Assembly (NCBI GenBank): GCA_947494675.1 | Contig: CANLVP010000001.1 | Location: forward strand, 1-64,000 | Source of the DNA: an uncultured Paracoccaceae bacterium | Lineage (GTDB): Bacteria > Pseudomonadota > Alphaproteobacteria > Rhodobacterales > Rhodobacteraceae | Length of the DNA: 64,000 bases | Direction: 5' to 3' | Part shown: positions 55,822-64,000 of the stretch, piece after piece | Position numbering within the stretch: the first letter of the stretch is position 1 | How the letters are laid out: every line of letters begins with the position of its first letter | Made by a program: the position numbers and the translations under genes | Notes under the pieces: model-generated | The model's database searches: none | Told to the model about the DNA's origin: nothing | What the model saw: only the letters and a program-made list of their open reading frames with translations

Positions 55822-56774
55822 TCAGCAGCCTCCTGTTGCGGTTCCCAATCCACCGTTTCGCGCCGTTGGTATGGCGTGAACCAATCGGGGTCAGTGCGGT
55901 GTTCGACGCGGCCGTCGGCGTGGATGCGGGCAACGGCACGGCGGGAGGACAGGCAGAAGGCGTGGACTGACATAGGCATGCCGCCGGTGTGGCAGTAGCC
56001 TACTTCAATATTGCAATCTATCACCATGTTTTTGCCGACAAATCCCATGGCCCCCATGCCGATGGAATTGCCAAGCTCTTTGAACTCATCCTCCATCTCG
56101 GCAATGCGCGGGTCGCTGTTGCGGCTGCCCACGACGCGCAGAGTTGAGGCGCGTTTGCCGAGGGTCATGCAGATGTCTTTTGACCCGCCAAGCCCGATGC
56201 CGATGATGGCGGGCTGGCAGGCGAGGCCGCGCTTGCCAAAGGCCATCAGGCTATCGAGGTAGAACCGTTTGATCCCCTGCACACCGTCCGAGGGGAAGAG
56301 CATCCGGTAATCGGTGCCAAAGAGCCCGCCCTTGTGCACGGTGATCAGGTCGATCCAGGCGCCGTCGGGTTCAAAGCCATACTCAATCTCGGGCGCGCCG
56401 ATGCCGACGTTGTTGTCGTGATCCGTGCGCCAGAGCGGGTGGACACGATTGGGGCGCAGAGGCACGCCGTTGGTGGCATTGGCGGTGGCGCGTCTGAGCG
56501 CGGCTTCGAGCGCGCACATCCCGCCCTCAACCCGTGCGTCATTGCCCAGTTTGACGAACCAGCGCGGCACACCGGTATCGCCGCACATAGCGCGGCGGTC
56601 TTCCTTGGCGGCCTGATAGTTGTCCAGCATCGCCTTGAGGACAAACGAGGACAAATCGCCATCCTCAGTCTTGGCCGCCTGTTGCAGCCCGTTGAGGTAG
56701 TCCTGCGGGATCTCGATGGCGGCCTTGTCCATGAGCGTCTCGGCGGTGGACTGGATGAGGGAGATGGGGATCAT
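55818..56774 (-). CDS. Class I fumarase/tartrate-dehydratase-type alpha subunit
   Basis: A 318-residue iron-sulfur hydratase subunit: RAMCGDTGVPRWFV, NGVPLRPNRVHP, HDNNVGIGAPEIEYGFEP, ACQPAIIGIGLGGSKD and VGYCHTGGMPM supply the [4Fe-4S] Cys and active-site elements. It hydrates or dehydrates a C4-type hydroxyacid. Partner beta lies beyond two inserted methyltransferase genes. Starts 178 nt after the flavoprotein gene, a gap with a long inverted repeat. Confidence 0.9.
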   Translation of the reverse strand: MIPISLIQSTAETLMDKAAIEIPQDYLNGLQQAAKTEDGDLSSFVLKAMLDNYQAAKEDRRAMCGDTGVPRWFVKLGNDARVEGGMCALEAALRRATANATNGVPLRPNRVHPLWRTDHDNNVGIGAPEIEYGFEPDGAWIDLITVHKGGLFGTDYRMLFPSDGVQGIKRFYLDSLMAFGKRGLACQPAIIGIGLGGSKDICMTLGKRASTLRVVGSRNSDPRIAEMEDEFKELGNSIGMGAMGFVGKNMVIDCNIEVGYCHTGGMPMSVHAFCLSSRRAVARIHADGRVEHRTDPDWFTPYQRRETVDWEPQQEAAE

Positions 56775-56806
56775 CGGATGCTTCCTGCTTGCGAGCGCAG
56801 GCGGCT

Positions 56807-56917
56807 ACCCCGACCTCGGGAGGGGGTTGATCTGCGCGGATCGGGGCGTGCGTGACGGCCGGATGAACGGCGTGTTGCAGGGGATGCAAGAACCCCTCCC
56901 GGGGGGGAGGTCGGGGT
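56807..56917. repeat. Long imperfect inverted repeat between flavoprotein and hydratase alpha genes
   Basis: Arm 56807-56828 pairs with 56891-56917 (ACCCCGACCTC / GAGGTCGGGGT, then GGGAGGGGGTT / AACCCCTCCC) with a small internal bulge and a ~62-nt loop. It is GC rich and noncoding, so it may separate two segments of the operon transcript. Confidence 0.65.
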
Positions 56918-56918
56918 T

Positions 56919-56932
56919 GGCGCATGCGCGCC
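56919..56932. repeat. GGCGCATGCGCGCC hairpin repeat, copy 1
   Basis: GGCGC-ATGC-GCGCC, next to the stop of the flavoprotein gene. The same 14-mer (with flanking TT/C) recurs at 58720 upstream of that gene. Confidence 0.6.
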
Positions 56933-56952
56933 GGGTTGTGTGGATTGACAGG

Positions 56953-58704
56953 TCATGGCACCGCTACCAGTGTTTCAGGCGCACCGTCCGGCAGCACCGA
57001 TTCACCGGGGCGAACGATACTGAAATCAACGGGTTGGCGGGTGACGTTCAACTGGTTGTCCTTCATCTGCACCACGGTAAAGTCGCTGTCTTCCATTGCC
57101 CCGGCATCTGGGAAATCCTCTCGGAAATGTGCCCCGCGCGAGTTCTCGCGGGCCAGCCCGGCCCGTGCGATCACGTCCGATATATCACAAAGCGAGCGCA
57201 GGTTCAGCCAGTCGTGCCATGTGAGGTTGAAGGCCAGATTGCTTGCGTCGACGCCTGCATCCATCAGTGCGTCGGAAACCTCCGCGATGCCCGCAAGCCC
57301 GCGGGTCATGCCTGCCGCATCGCGCATCACGCCGACGTCGTCCCACATGCGATCCTGAAGCGCTTTGCGCAGGGGTTGGATCAGGGCGGGCTTGCGATTG
57401 AACGGGTGGCAGGCGCGGTCGATCTCGGCGGTCAGGACGGTTTCATCCGGGTCACGCAGGGCCATGCCTGTCACGTCGCGGCCCATCGTGTCGCCTGCGA
57501 TGCCGCCGTAAACGGTGGAATTGGCGACGCCATTGCCGCCCAGCCGGTTGGAGCCGTGCGCGCCGCCTGCATCCTCGCCCGCCACATAAAGCCCGTGCAG
57601 TGCCGTGCGGGTTTCGACGTCCACCACAACACCGCCCATAAAGTAATGCGCGGTTGGCACGACCTCGACCTGCCCGCCCGCCAGATCGAAGCCGCTGTCG
57701 GCGCAGCGTTTGACCATGCCTTTGAACTTTTCAGCGACCCAGTCAGGGCCGAGGTGCGACATGGAGATGAACACACCCTCTTGCCCGGGATCGTTGGCTT
57801 TGCGCATCTCGGCATAGATGCCGCGGCTGACGACGTCGCGGGTGGCGCGTTCGCCCTTCGCGTCATAGTCGAACATAAAGCGCGCGCCTGCGTGGTTGAG
57901 GAGCTGCCCGCCTGCCCCGCGCAGACCTTCTTCGAGCACGGTGCCGGTCATCCTTGTGTGATCGCCTGCGAGCAGCCCCGTGGGGTGGAATTGCACCATT
58001 TCCATGTCGCGCATCGGGAGGCCTGCGCGCAGGGCCATGGCGAGACCGTCCATCGTCTTATCGCCGCTTGGCGTGTGGTATTTGTACATGCTGGGCCCGC
58101 CGCCGGTGGCCATCAGCACGCATTTGGCGCGAACCAGACGAAAGCGGCCCGTGCGCATGTCGATCATCAGCACCCCGGCCAGAGCGCTGCCGTCCTTGGT
58201 CGGGATCAATCCGATAGCGCGGTGTTCTTGCAGCTTTTCAATGCCCGCGGCGAGGACCTTTTCCATCAGGCGATTGATGATCTCGATCCCCGTGAGATCG
58301 CCCTTATGGACGGTGCGGTCGGCGGTTTGGCCCGCAAAGGCCTTTTGATGCAGGGTGCCGTCAGGGTTGCGATCGAAGAAGCAGCCCACCTCATTCTCCA
58401 GCTCGCGGATACGCACGACGGCCTGTTCGCAAAGCCGCCAGGCCATGTCCTGATTGGGCAGCCATTTGCCGCCCTGGATCGTGTCCATGAAGTGCCGTTC
58501 CACCGTGTCGCCGCCGCCGAGGGCCACGTTGTAGCCACCCTGCACCATCCGCGTGCAGCCGCTTTTGCCGATGAGGCCTTTGACGGCCATGGTGATCTTG
58601 GTGCCGGGTGGTGCGGTTTGCTGCGCGTGGAGTGCGGCAAAGAGCCCGGCGCCGCCGGAGCCGAGGATCAGGATATCGGTGTCGTGACGGTCGATCTGGG
58701 TCAT
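56953..58704 (-). CDS. SdhA/FrdA-like flavoprotein with Cys at the covalent-FAD His position
   Basis: A 583-residue flavoprotein of the succinate dehydrogenase/fumarate reductase/aspartate oxidase family. GSGGAGL binds FAD; dicarboxylate residues are intact in VQFHPTG, EEGLRGAGGQLLN, ATRDVVSRG, TAHYFMGGV and GSNRLGGNG. In SHTVxAQGG, where canonical SdhA/FrdA bind FAD covalently through His, this protein has GCTRMVQGG: Cys50. So FAD is probably non-covalent. The B, D and C genes upstream complete a membrane complex. ATG 58704 chosen over GTG three codons earlier. Confidence 0.9.
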   Translation of the reverse strand: MTQIDRHDTDILILGSGGAGLFAALHAQQTAPPGTKITMAVKGLIGKSGCTRMVQGGYNVALGGGDTVERHFMDTIQGGKWLPNQDMAWRLCEQAVVRIRELENEVGCFFDRNPDGTLHQKAFAGQTADRTVHKGDLTGIEIINRLMEKVLAAGIEKLQEHRAIGLIPTKDGSALAGVLMIDMRTGRFRLVRAKCVLMATGGGPSMYKYHTPSGDKTMDGLAMALRAGLPMRDMEMVQFHPTGLLAGDHTRMTGTVLEEGLRGAGGQLLNHAGARFMFDYDAKGERATRDVVSRGIYAEMRKANDPGQEGVFISMSHLGPDWVAEKFKGMVKRCADSGFDLAGGQVEVVPTAHYFMGGVVVDVETRTALHGLYVAGEDAGGAHGSNRLGGNGVANSTVYGGIAGDTMGRDVTGMALRDPDETVLTAEIDRACHPFNRKPALIQPLRKALQDRMWDDVGVMRDAAGMTRGLAGIAEVSDALMDAGVDASNLAFNLTWHDWLNLRSLCDISDVIARAGLARENSRGAHFREDFPDAGAMEDSDFTVVQMKDNQLNVTRQPVDFSIVRPGESVLPDGAPETLVAVP

Positions 58705-58719
58705 GGGCGCCACTCGGCT

Positions 58720-58733
58720 GGCGCATGCGCGCC
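58720..58733. repeat. GGCGCATGCGCGCC hairpin repeat, copy 2
   Basis: Second copy of the repeat at 56919, in the gap between the cytochrome b-type subunit gene and the flavoprotein gene. Confidence 0.6.
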
Positions 58734-58753
58734 GGTTGGGGATTGGTGTTCCA

Positions 58754-59089
58754 TCAGAGCGCCCCCAGCAGGAACAGACAGGCGACGAGGAATGACAGGG
58801 CTGTAGCGACGGCGGCCAGCGTTTTTTGTGCAGGCGTCCATGGCAGCCAGTCCAGTGCCAGCAGGCGTAGGCCGCCGAACATATGAACGGCGAGCAGGAA
58901 GACGAGGCCGAATTCTGCCAGTTTGACCACGCCCGCTTCTGTCATGTGCAAGAACCCGTCGAGCTCTGCGGGGTCGGTCAACGCAAGGGCCAACACCCAG
59001 AAGTGCACCGGAAGGAACAGGGCCAGTGCCAGCCCTGAGAGTCGGTGCAGCAGATAGGCGAGCCGCAGGGGATGTGCGCGGGCGATCAT
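58754..59089 (-). CDS. SdhC-like membrane anchor subunit
   Basis: A 111-residue protein with three helices. LLHRLSGLALALFLPVHFWVLAL matches the SdhC HRxSG start and LLAVHMFGGLRLLALD gives a heme-ligand His. It anchors the enzyme and likely passes electrons to quinone. Overlaps the next gene by ATGA; upstream in-frame codons belong to that gene. Confidence 0.85.
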   Translation of the reverse strand: MIARAHPLRLAYLLHRLSGLALALFLPVHFWVLALALTDPAELDGFLHMTEAGVVKLAEFGLVFLLAVHMFGGLRLLALDWLPWTPAQKTLAAVATALSFLVACLFLLGAL

Positions 59090-59418
59090 GCGAAGGTCAC
59101 CGCCCAGACGGCCCGTGCGCCTAGGGCGAACAGCCCGGCACCTGTGGCCCAAGTGAAGAGCGCCAGTGCGACGCCCGACAGCCCGCCCCATTCATGCGCA
59201 ATCACCCGCAGGCCGATGGCCCCATGGATTGCCACGGCCACAACAAAGCTGCCGTAGAACAGGAACCAAAGGGCGGAGCCTTGGGTGCGGCCAAGGATTT
59301 CTGCCGCGGACAGCCCGTCTTGGACCGCGTAGATCATCACGCCCAGATGCACCAAGACGAAAGGGGCCATCAAAAGCGCTGTGATCCGTTGCAGCATGTA
59401 AAGGCGCAGGGTCAGCAT
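59086..59418 (-). CDS. SdhD-like membrane anchor subunit
   Basis: A 110-residue three-helix protein: LQRITALLMAPFVLVHLGVMIY, then SALWFLFYGSFVVAVAIHGAIGLRVIAHEW, where His-containing segments could bind heme or quinone. It pairs with the SdhC-like subunit through a 4-nt overlap. Confidence 0.82.
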   Translation of the reverse strand: MLTLRLYMLQRITALLMAPFVLVHLGVMIYAVQDGLSAAEILGRTQGSALWFLFYGSFVVAVAIHGAIGLRVIAHEWGGLSGVALALFTWATGAGLFALGARAVWAVTFA

Positions 59419-60135
59419 TTAGCGTCCCCGACTGAAAAAGGATTTGGCGGTTTCGCGTTTGAGACCTGCGATGGCGGACATCGGGTCAAGGTCATTGGGG
59501 CAATAGGCCGTGCAGGACCCGATGGCGTGGCAGTTGTGGCAGCCCCCCGCCCCCGACACGGCGTCTAAGATATCGTCGCGGCCTGTGTCCTTGTCGTCTT
59601 GCAGCAGCGTCCAGGCCCGTTGCAGGGCGGCGGGGCCTAGGTAGGCGTCATTGCCCGTCACGGTGTCACAGGCGGCGTAGCAGACGGCGCAGTTGATGCA
59701 TTCGATCCCCGCGTCAGCCGCGACGCGCGCGGGCGTGGCAGCGTCAATCGGGGCAATTGGGTCGTGGCGGGTTTGGCCGCTGTGATGTACGCCTTCGGCG
59801 GCGATCCATTTGTCAAAGAACGGGTCCATATCAACGGCCAAGTCCTTGATCACAGGCAGGTTCTTGAGCGGACCGATGGTCACCGCCCCATCCTTGACCA
59901 CCTTGGAGATATGCGTCCGGCAGGTCCAGCGCGGCACGCCGCCTACGGTCATGGCGCAAGACCCGCACATGCCCACACGGCAGGCAAACCGGTAACTGAG
60001 CGTGGGATCGGCGTTTTGCTGGATCCAAGACACCACGTCCAGCACGGTTTGATTTTCATAGGCCGGAACGGCAAAGGTCTCGGCCCCCGCAGGCCCGCGT
60101 TCGATGGTGACGGTAAGAGTGTCGGTTGGCGTCAC
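59419..60135 (-). CDS. SdhB/FrdB-like iron-sulfur subunit
   Basis: A 238-residue protein with the three clusters in order: [2Fe-2S] (FACRVGMCGSCAMTVGG and TCRTHI), [4Fe-4S] (CINCAVCYAAC) and a [3Fe-4S]-type set (CHAIGSCTAYCPNDLDP). It transfers electrons between the flavoprotein and the membrane anchor. Start is GTG 60135; it is the first gene of the operon, divergent from a nitroreductase gene. Confidence 0.92.
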   Translation of the reverse strand: MTPTDTLTVTIERGPAGAETFAVPAYENQTVLDVVSWIQQNADPTLSYRFACRVGMCGSCAMTVGGVPRWTCRTHISKVVKDGAVTIGPLKNLPVIKDLAVDMDPFFDKWIAAEGVHHSGQTRHDPIAPIDAATPARVAADAGIECINCAVCYAACDTVTGNDAYLGPAALQRAWTLLQDDKDTGRDDILDAVSGAGGCHNCHAIGSCTAYCPNDLDPMSAIAGLKRETAKSFFSRGR

Positions 60136-60240
60136 GGCGGTTGGCGGCTTTCCTATCGGGCATTTGGTATGCCAGACTATAGCGGACGAATTTGCGAAAT
60201 AGATACGCTAAATTCACGCGCGTATCTGGAAGGGGTTGGC

Positions 60241-61062
60241 ATGGCGGGACGTGATCAAGAGGGCCTTGCAGCGGCGCTGACGGCCCGCTTTGTGGATGCG
60301 CCTAAGGTGGTGCCGGATCACGCGGGGCTTTTGGCGATGGCGCAGCGGGGGTCGTGCCGGAGCTTTGACGACCGCCCGGTGCCGGATGCCTTGATTGATG
60401 TGCTCTGCGCCGTGGCGCTGGCGTCGCCCACCAAAAGCGACCTTCAGCAGCGCGATATCATCCTGCTGCGCGCGCCAGAGGTGCGGGCGGACGTGGGTGC
60501 GCTGGTGGCCGGGCAGGCTTGGGTGGCCGACGCCCCGCTGATCGCGATCTTTTGCGGCAATAACCGCAGGCAAAGGTTGCTGCATGGCTGGCGCGGGGTG
60601 CCTTTTGCCAATGATCATCTGGATGCGTTTTTCAATGCCACGGCAGATGCGGCGATTGCATTGGGAGCCTTTGTCACGGCGGCGGAGGCGGTTGGGCTGG
60701 GCTGTTGCCCGATCAGTGCGGTACGCAATGAGGCGGCTGCTTTGTCCACGTTGCTCGCTTTGCCGAACCATGTGTTTCCCCTGGCGGGCCTGGCGATTGG
60801 CTATCCCGCGGCCCCGCCACAGATTGCCCCGCGCCTGCCCCTGTCGGTGACCTGCCATGTGGATCGCTATCAAGAGGATGGGTTGAAACAGGCGGTGCAG
60901 GCCTATGACCCCACGCGGGTCTATGCGGGCCAGCGGTTGACCGAGACCTTTGGGGAAAGTGCCGCCTATGGCTGGTCCGAAGACAAGGTGCGGCAGTATT
61001 CGGTGCCGGAACGTGCGGATTTTGGGGCCTATGTCAGGGCGCGCGGGTTCAAGCTGGACTAG
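60241..61062 (+). CDS. Nitroreductase-family flavoprotein
   Basis: A 273-residue FMN nitroreductase-family protein: RGSCRSFDDRPVPDALIDVLCAVALASPTKSDLQQRDIILL at the start and AADAAIALGAFVTAAEAVGLGCCPISAVRNE (FMN region). NfsA-like layout. GGAAGGGG precedes ATG 60241. It ends by overlapping the convergent alcohol dehydrogenase gene by 4 nt. Confidence 0.88.
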   Translation: MAGRDQEGLAAALTARFVDAPKVVPDHAGLLAMAQRGSCRSFDDRPVPDALIDVLCAVALASPTKSDLQQRDIILLRAPEVRADVGALVAGQAWVADAPLIAIFCGNNRRQRLLHGWRGVPFANDHLDAFFNATADAAIALGAFVTAAEAVGLGCCPISAVRNEAAALSTLLALPNHVFPLAGLAIGYPAAPPQIAPRLPLSVTCHVDRYQEDGLKQAVQAYDPTRVYAGQRLTETFGESAAYGWSEDKVRQYSVPERADFGAYVRARGFKLD

Positions 61063-62093
61063 GCGGAAAAGTCGGTGATCACGGCGGTGCCGGGTGCCGT
61101 GGGGCCGCCCATGGCGCGTAGTTCGGCACTTGCGCCTGACAGGCCGATTTCGCGGGCGACCATGGGGGAGAGGTCCACCGCGCCGCGTGCGATCATGTCC
61201 AAAAGCTGCGGGTATTTCCACGCGGGCATGCCGCGGGTGCCAAAGAATGACAGCTGTTTGGCGTAGATCGCGCGCATGTTGACCGTCATCATGCCGTCGC
61301 CTGCGGGCATACCGACATGGACGTGGCGGCCCAGTGTCGCGAGGCATTCCACCGAGGCGTTGGTGGTTTGTGCAATGCCCAGCGCCTCAACCGAGACATG
61401 GGCGCCGCCGCCTGTCAGGTCGCGGATGGCAGTGGCGGCATCACCATCGGCGGCGTTGACGGCAGCGTCGGCGCCAAGGCTGCGCGCGTGGGCGAGCTTT
61501 TCGGCGACCACATCCACGACGACCACCCGCGCGCCCAGCATTTTCGCGAGCAGCAGCGTCGCGAGGCCAATGCCGCCGGTGCCGTGGACCGCGACCCATT
61601 CACCGGCCCGCACCTGCGCGCGGTCGGTCAGCGCGTGCCATGCGGTTGTGACCCGGCAGCCCAGCCCAGCGGCAAGGGCGGGCGACATCGTTTCGGGCAG
61701 ATGCACGAGGTTATGGTCAAAAGGCACGGCGACATATTCCGCATAGGCGCCCGGTGCGCCAAACCCCGGCACAATCGCGTTTTCGCAAGCGTTGGACACG
61801 CCGGTCTGGCACTCGGGGCAAGCACCGCAAGACAGGATGAAAGGCGCGATCAGCTTGTCGCCCAAGGCATATTTGGCGCGCGGCCCTGCGGCGACCACGG
61901 TGCCGCAATATTCATGACCCAGAATATCGCCCGGACCCACTTTGGGATGCTCGCCCGTCCAGCCGTGATAGTCAGACCGGCAGACGCCGCAGGCCGCGAC
62001 TTGCAAGACGACGCCATTGTCCGGGCAGTCGGGGTCCGGGACGGTGTCGAGCGTCAGGTCTTGGTTGAAGGCGTGGATCACGGCGGCGCGCAT
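61059..62093 (-). CDS. Zinc-dependent alcohol dehydrogenase (MDR)
   Basis: A 344-residue medium-chain dehydrogenase. Catalytic zinc ligands: Cys in ACGVCRSDYHG and His/Glu in GHEYCG; the structural zinc set CGACPECQTGVSNAC is complete. VHGTGGIGLATLLLAK is the NAD-binding Rossmann loop and VVVVDV ends with the NAD-type Asp. Substrate unknown. Confidence 0.92.
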   Translation of the reverse strand: MRAAVIHAFNQDLTLDTVPDPDCPDNGVVLQVAACGVCRSDYHGWTGEHPKVGPGDILGHEYCGTVVAAGPRAKYALGDKLIAPFILSCGACPECQTGVSNACENAIVPGFGAPGAYAEYVAVPFDHNLVHLPETMSPALAAGLGCRVTTAWHALTDRAQVRAGEWVAVHGTGGIGLATLLLAKMLGARVVVVDVVAEKLAHARSLGADAAVNAADGDAATAIRDLTGGGAHVSVEALGIAQTTNASVECLATLGRHVHVGMPAGDGMMTVNMRAIYAKQLSFFGTRGMPAWKYPQLLDMIARGAVDLSPMVAREIGLSGASAELRAMGGPTAPGTAVITDFSA

Positions 62094-62239
62094 GGGGTGG
62101 CCTTTGCAAATGGGTTTCGCAAATTGGTAGGGGCGCGGGGGGCTGAAATCAAAAGAAATCCGCGCGGGCAGGTATGCGCGATCAACGCTAGCGCCATGCA
62201 GCCCCCCCTGCTACCTTGCTGCAAAAGACTGAGGCGCAG

Positions 62240-62656
62240 ATGACCCAAGACCTGCCAGAGTATTACTTTCGCATCCGTGAAAACGGCGCGGCTGTGTTCC
62301 GCGTGGACACCGAAAACCGCCAGCGCCGGATTGAGCTGGATCAGGTGGCGATGGTCAACGTCAAAAACGGCGAGGTGAAGCCGCATGGCGATCATGTGCT
62401 GACCGAAGCCGATATTGCCGCCATTCAGGACTGGTTGGACAAACGGGTGGCGCTGCTGGCACAGCGCGACATGGACGACATTCACCGGGCGGTGGATTAT
62501 CTGAACCTGACGACCCATTGGGTGCAGTCCAAGGCGACGGATGACCAGTTGGAGGATGTCACGGACAGGCTTTTGCTTGCGATGCATGATCTGCGCACGC
62601 TGCTGGTGCGCAAGAAATCCGAACGCCTGCTGGCAGATGACGACGCTGGCAGCTAG
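62240..62656 (+). CDS. Conserved hypothetical protein
   Basis: A 138-residue soluble protein: N-terminal beta-rich YYFRIRENGAAVFRVDTENRQRRIELDQVAMVNVKNGEVKPHG followed by helices (EADIAAIQDWLDKRVALLAQRDMDDIHRAVDYLN). No motif recognised. ATG 62240 is preceded by GAGGCGCAG. Likely a Rhodobacterales-specific family. Confidence 0.65.
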   Translation: MTQDLPEYYFRIRENGAAVFRVDTENRQRRIELDQVAMVNVKNGEVKPHGDHVLTEADIAAIQDWLDKRVALLAQRDMDDIHRAVDYLNLTTHWVQSKATDDQLEDVTDRLLLAMHDLRTLLVRKKSERLLADDDAGS

Positions 62657-62686
62657 CGAAAAATATTCGACGAATATTTTTGGGCG

Positions 62687-64000
62687 CTAAGCGGCAGCCG
62701 TCGCGATATGGCTTGAGCCGCGCCAGAACCGCCAGGACATCAGCACACCCGCCACGGTCAGCCCGACCACCAGCCCCAACCAAAGCCCCACAGGGCCCAT
62801 GCCAAGGGTAAAGGCCAGCACATAGCTGCATGGCAGGCCGATGATCCAATAGCTGACCACCGCCATCACCATGGGCACCGCAGTATCCTGCACCCCGCGC
62901 AAGAGGCCCAGCGCCATGACCTGCAGCGCATCCACGGCCTGAAAGAGCGCGGCCACGGCGACGAGGGCCACGCCAATGCGCAAGAGCGCATCGCGTTGTG
63001 GCTCATCCGGATCGATGAAGGCGCTGACCAGCACCTCTGGCAGGGTCAGGAAGATGATCACCGTAAAAACGACAAAGCCGCCTGACAGCGCGATGGCGGT
63101 CAGCCCGCCCCGGCGCAGGCCCGGTTCATCGCGGCGGCCCAGTGCACGGCCCGCCCGGATCGTGGCCGCCTGAGACAAGCCGATATGGACCATGAACATG
63201 ATGCTGGCCCATTGGATCGCGATGCCGTGGGCGGCCAGCTCCAGCGCGCCGATCCAGCCCATCATGACGGCGGAGGCGGCAAAAAGTCCGCCTTCGGCCA
63301 GTGACGTCAGGCCGATTGGCACGCCGAGTTTGAAGACGCGGGCCATGACCTCGGGGTCCGGGCGCAGGGCGTTGCGAAAGATCTCAAACGCGGGCAAACG
63401 GCGCAGGATATAGACCACCAGCACGATCACATTGGCGACCTGCACCAGCACAGAGGCGATGGCCGCGCCGCGCAGGCCCAGTTCGGGCGCACCGAAGTTG
63501 CCAAAGATCAGCAGGTAGTTGACCACAACATTCACAAGCGCCGCGAGGATCGTCGACCACAGGATGATCGCGGTGTGTTCCAGCCCCGCAAGGAAGGATT
63601 TGAACGCCATCACAATGAGCGCGGGCACCATACCGAGCACGGCGATATGCAGATAGTCTTGTGCGGCAGCGGCCACCACAGGCTCTTGCCCGATGGCGAG
63701 CATGATGCGTTCCGAAAAGATGAACGGGATCGACACAATGAGGCCGTAGAACACCGACAGCCAAACGGCCATGCGCGTGGCACGGCGGGCGGTCTGGATG
63801 TCGTCCGCCTCAGCCGCCGCCGCCACCAAGGGCGTCACGGCAAAGCCGAAGCCAGCGCCCACGATAAAGAGCACAAAGAACATGGTGCTGGCGATGGTGA
63901 CGGCGGCGAGTGCTGTCACATCATACCAGCCCAGCATGATCGTGTCGGTCATATGAATCGCGAATTGCGCCAGATTGGAGGCAATCAGCGGCAGGCCCAG
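62687..64000 (-). CDS. MATE-family multidrug/metabolite exporter (5' end outside window)
   Basis: A membrane protein with about 12 helices. Visible from NLAQFAIHMTDTIMLGWYDVTALAA, the typical MATE N-terminal region, to the C-terminal helix VVGLTVAGVLMSWRFWRG. The frame stays open to the right edge, so the first residues lie outside. MATE proteins export cationic compounds by Na+ or H+ antiport. Homologous to NorM-type members; substrate unknown. Confidence 0.9.
   Translation of the reverse strand: MGLPLIASNLAQFAIHMTDTIMLGWYDVTALAAVTIASTMFFVLFIVGAGFGFAVTPLVAAAAEADDIQTARRATRMAVWLSVFYGLIVSIPFIFSERIMLAIGQEPVVAAAAQDYLHIAVLGMVPALIVMAFKSFLAGLEHTAIILWSTILAALVNVVVNYLLIFGNFGAPELGLRGAAIASVLVQVANVIVLVVYILRRLPAFEIFRNALRPDPEVMARVFKLGVPIGLTSLAEGGLFAASAVMMGWIGALELAAHGIAIQWASIMFMVHIGLSQAATIRAGRALGRRDEPGLRRGGLTAIALSGGFVVFTVIIFLTLPEVLVSAFIDPDEPQRDALLRIGVALVAVAALFQAVDALQVMALGLLRGVQDTAVPMVMAVVSYWIIGLPCSYVLAFTLGMGPVGLWLGLVVGLTVAGVLMSWRFWRGSSHIATAAA

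Noticed and set aside
56716-58806. 696-codon plus-strand frame opposite the flavoprotein and hydratase genes
   Set aside because: It is a shadow of high-GC coding on the minus strand; the minus frames have clear family motifs, and this one has none.

Overview
The window is a chromosomal segment of a Rhodobacterales bacterium, most likely of the marine Roseobacter group. The evidence is high GC content, densely packed genes with many ATGA stop/start overlaps, class-typical small families (DUF2842- and DUF6524-like proteins), a complete PHB granule locus, and a REP-associated transposase with Rhodobacterales-style REP hairpins. I saw no rRNA, tRNA, CRISPR array or prophage. Both ends cut a gene: an acidic repeat protein on the left and a MATE exporter on the right.

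Layout. 0-8 kb is housekeeping: acidic Glu/Ala-rich protein, purA with a DUF2842 protein, a DUF6524-like protein, secG, pyrG, a MipA/OmpV-type porin, rlmJ. 8-22 kb is transport and nitrogen metabolism: a PhnD-like binding protein, an amino-acid-type ABC transporter (ATPase, binding protein, two permeases) interrupted by a THUMP RNA methyltransferase, then two glutamine-synthetase-like ligases, a class I amidotransferase, an FAD oxidoreductase and a class III aminotransferase. Together these look like a gamma-glutamylation (Puu-like) amine or polyamine uptake and degradation cluster. 22-28 kb holds a lower-GC HpcH/HpaI aldolase and the PHB locus (phaR, phasin, phaC, phaZ), with exact CTGC-N3-GCAG PhaR-type operators upstream of the phasin. 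29-32 kb is the divergent katG/oxyR pair. 32-36.5 kb carries hydrolases (one lacking its nucleophile), a GPH-type transporter, a HIT protein and a TbpB-like lipoprotein. 36.7-41.5 kb has thrS and a four-gene bufferin-type operon (DUF2282 precursor, DUF692/MNIO enzyme, DUF2063 partner, DoxX). 41.5-45.2 kb has two ArsC/Spx-like paralogs flanking a cold-shock gene, a RayT transposase with REP pairs, and thyX. 45.3-48.9 kb has a surface-lipoprotein/Slam-like pair, glyoxalase I and a DUF1194 protein. 49-53 kb has regulators, sdhE, an aspartate aminotransferase and an HxlR-controlled membrane protein pair.

53.3-60.1 kb is one eight-gene leftward operon. It combines a second succinate dehydrogenase/fumarate reductase-like complex (B, D, C, A) with a two-subunit class I fumarase-like hydratase whose alpha and beta genes are separated by two tandem homocysteine-methyltransferase-like genes. 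The flavoprotein has Cys where the covalent-FAD His normally sits. Its pathway is not obvious and it is the least explained metabolic module here. The clearest unusual system is the bufferin operon (39.0-41.5 kb): a copper-linked, MNIO-modified peptide class recognised only recently.
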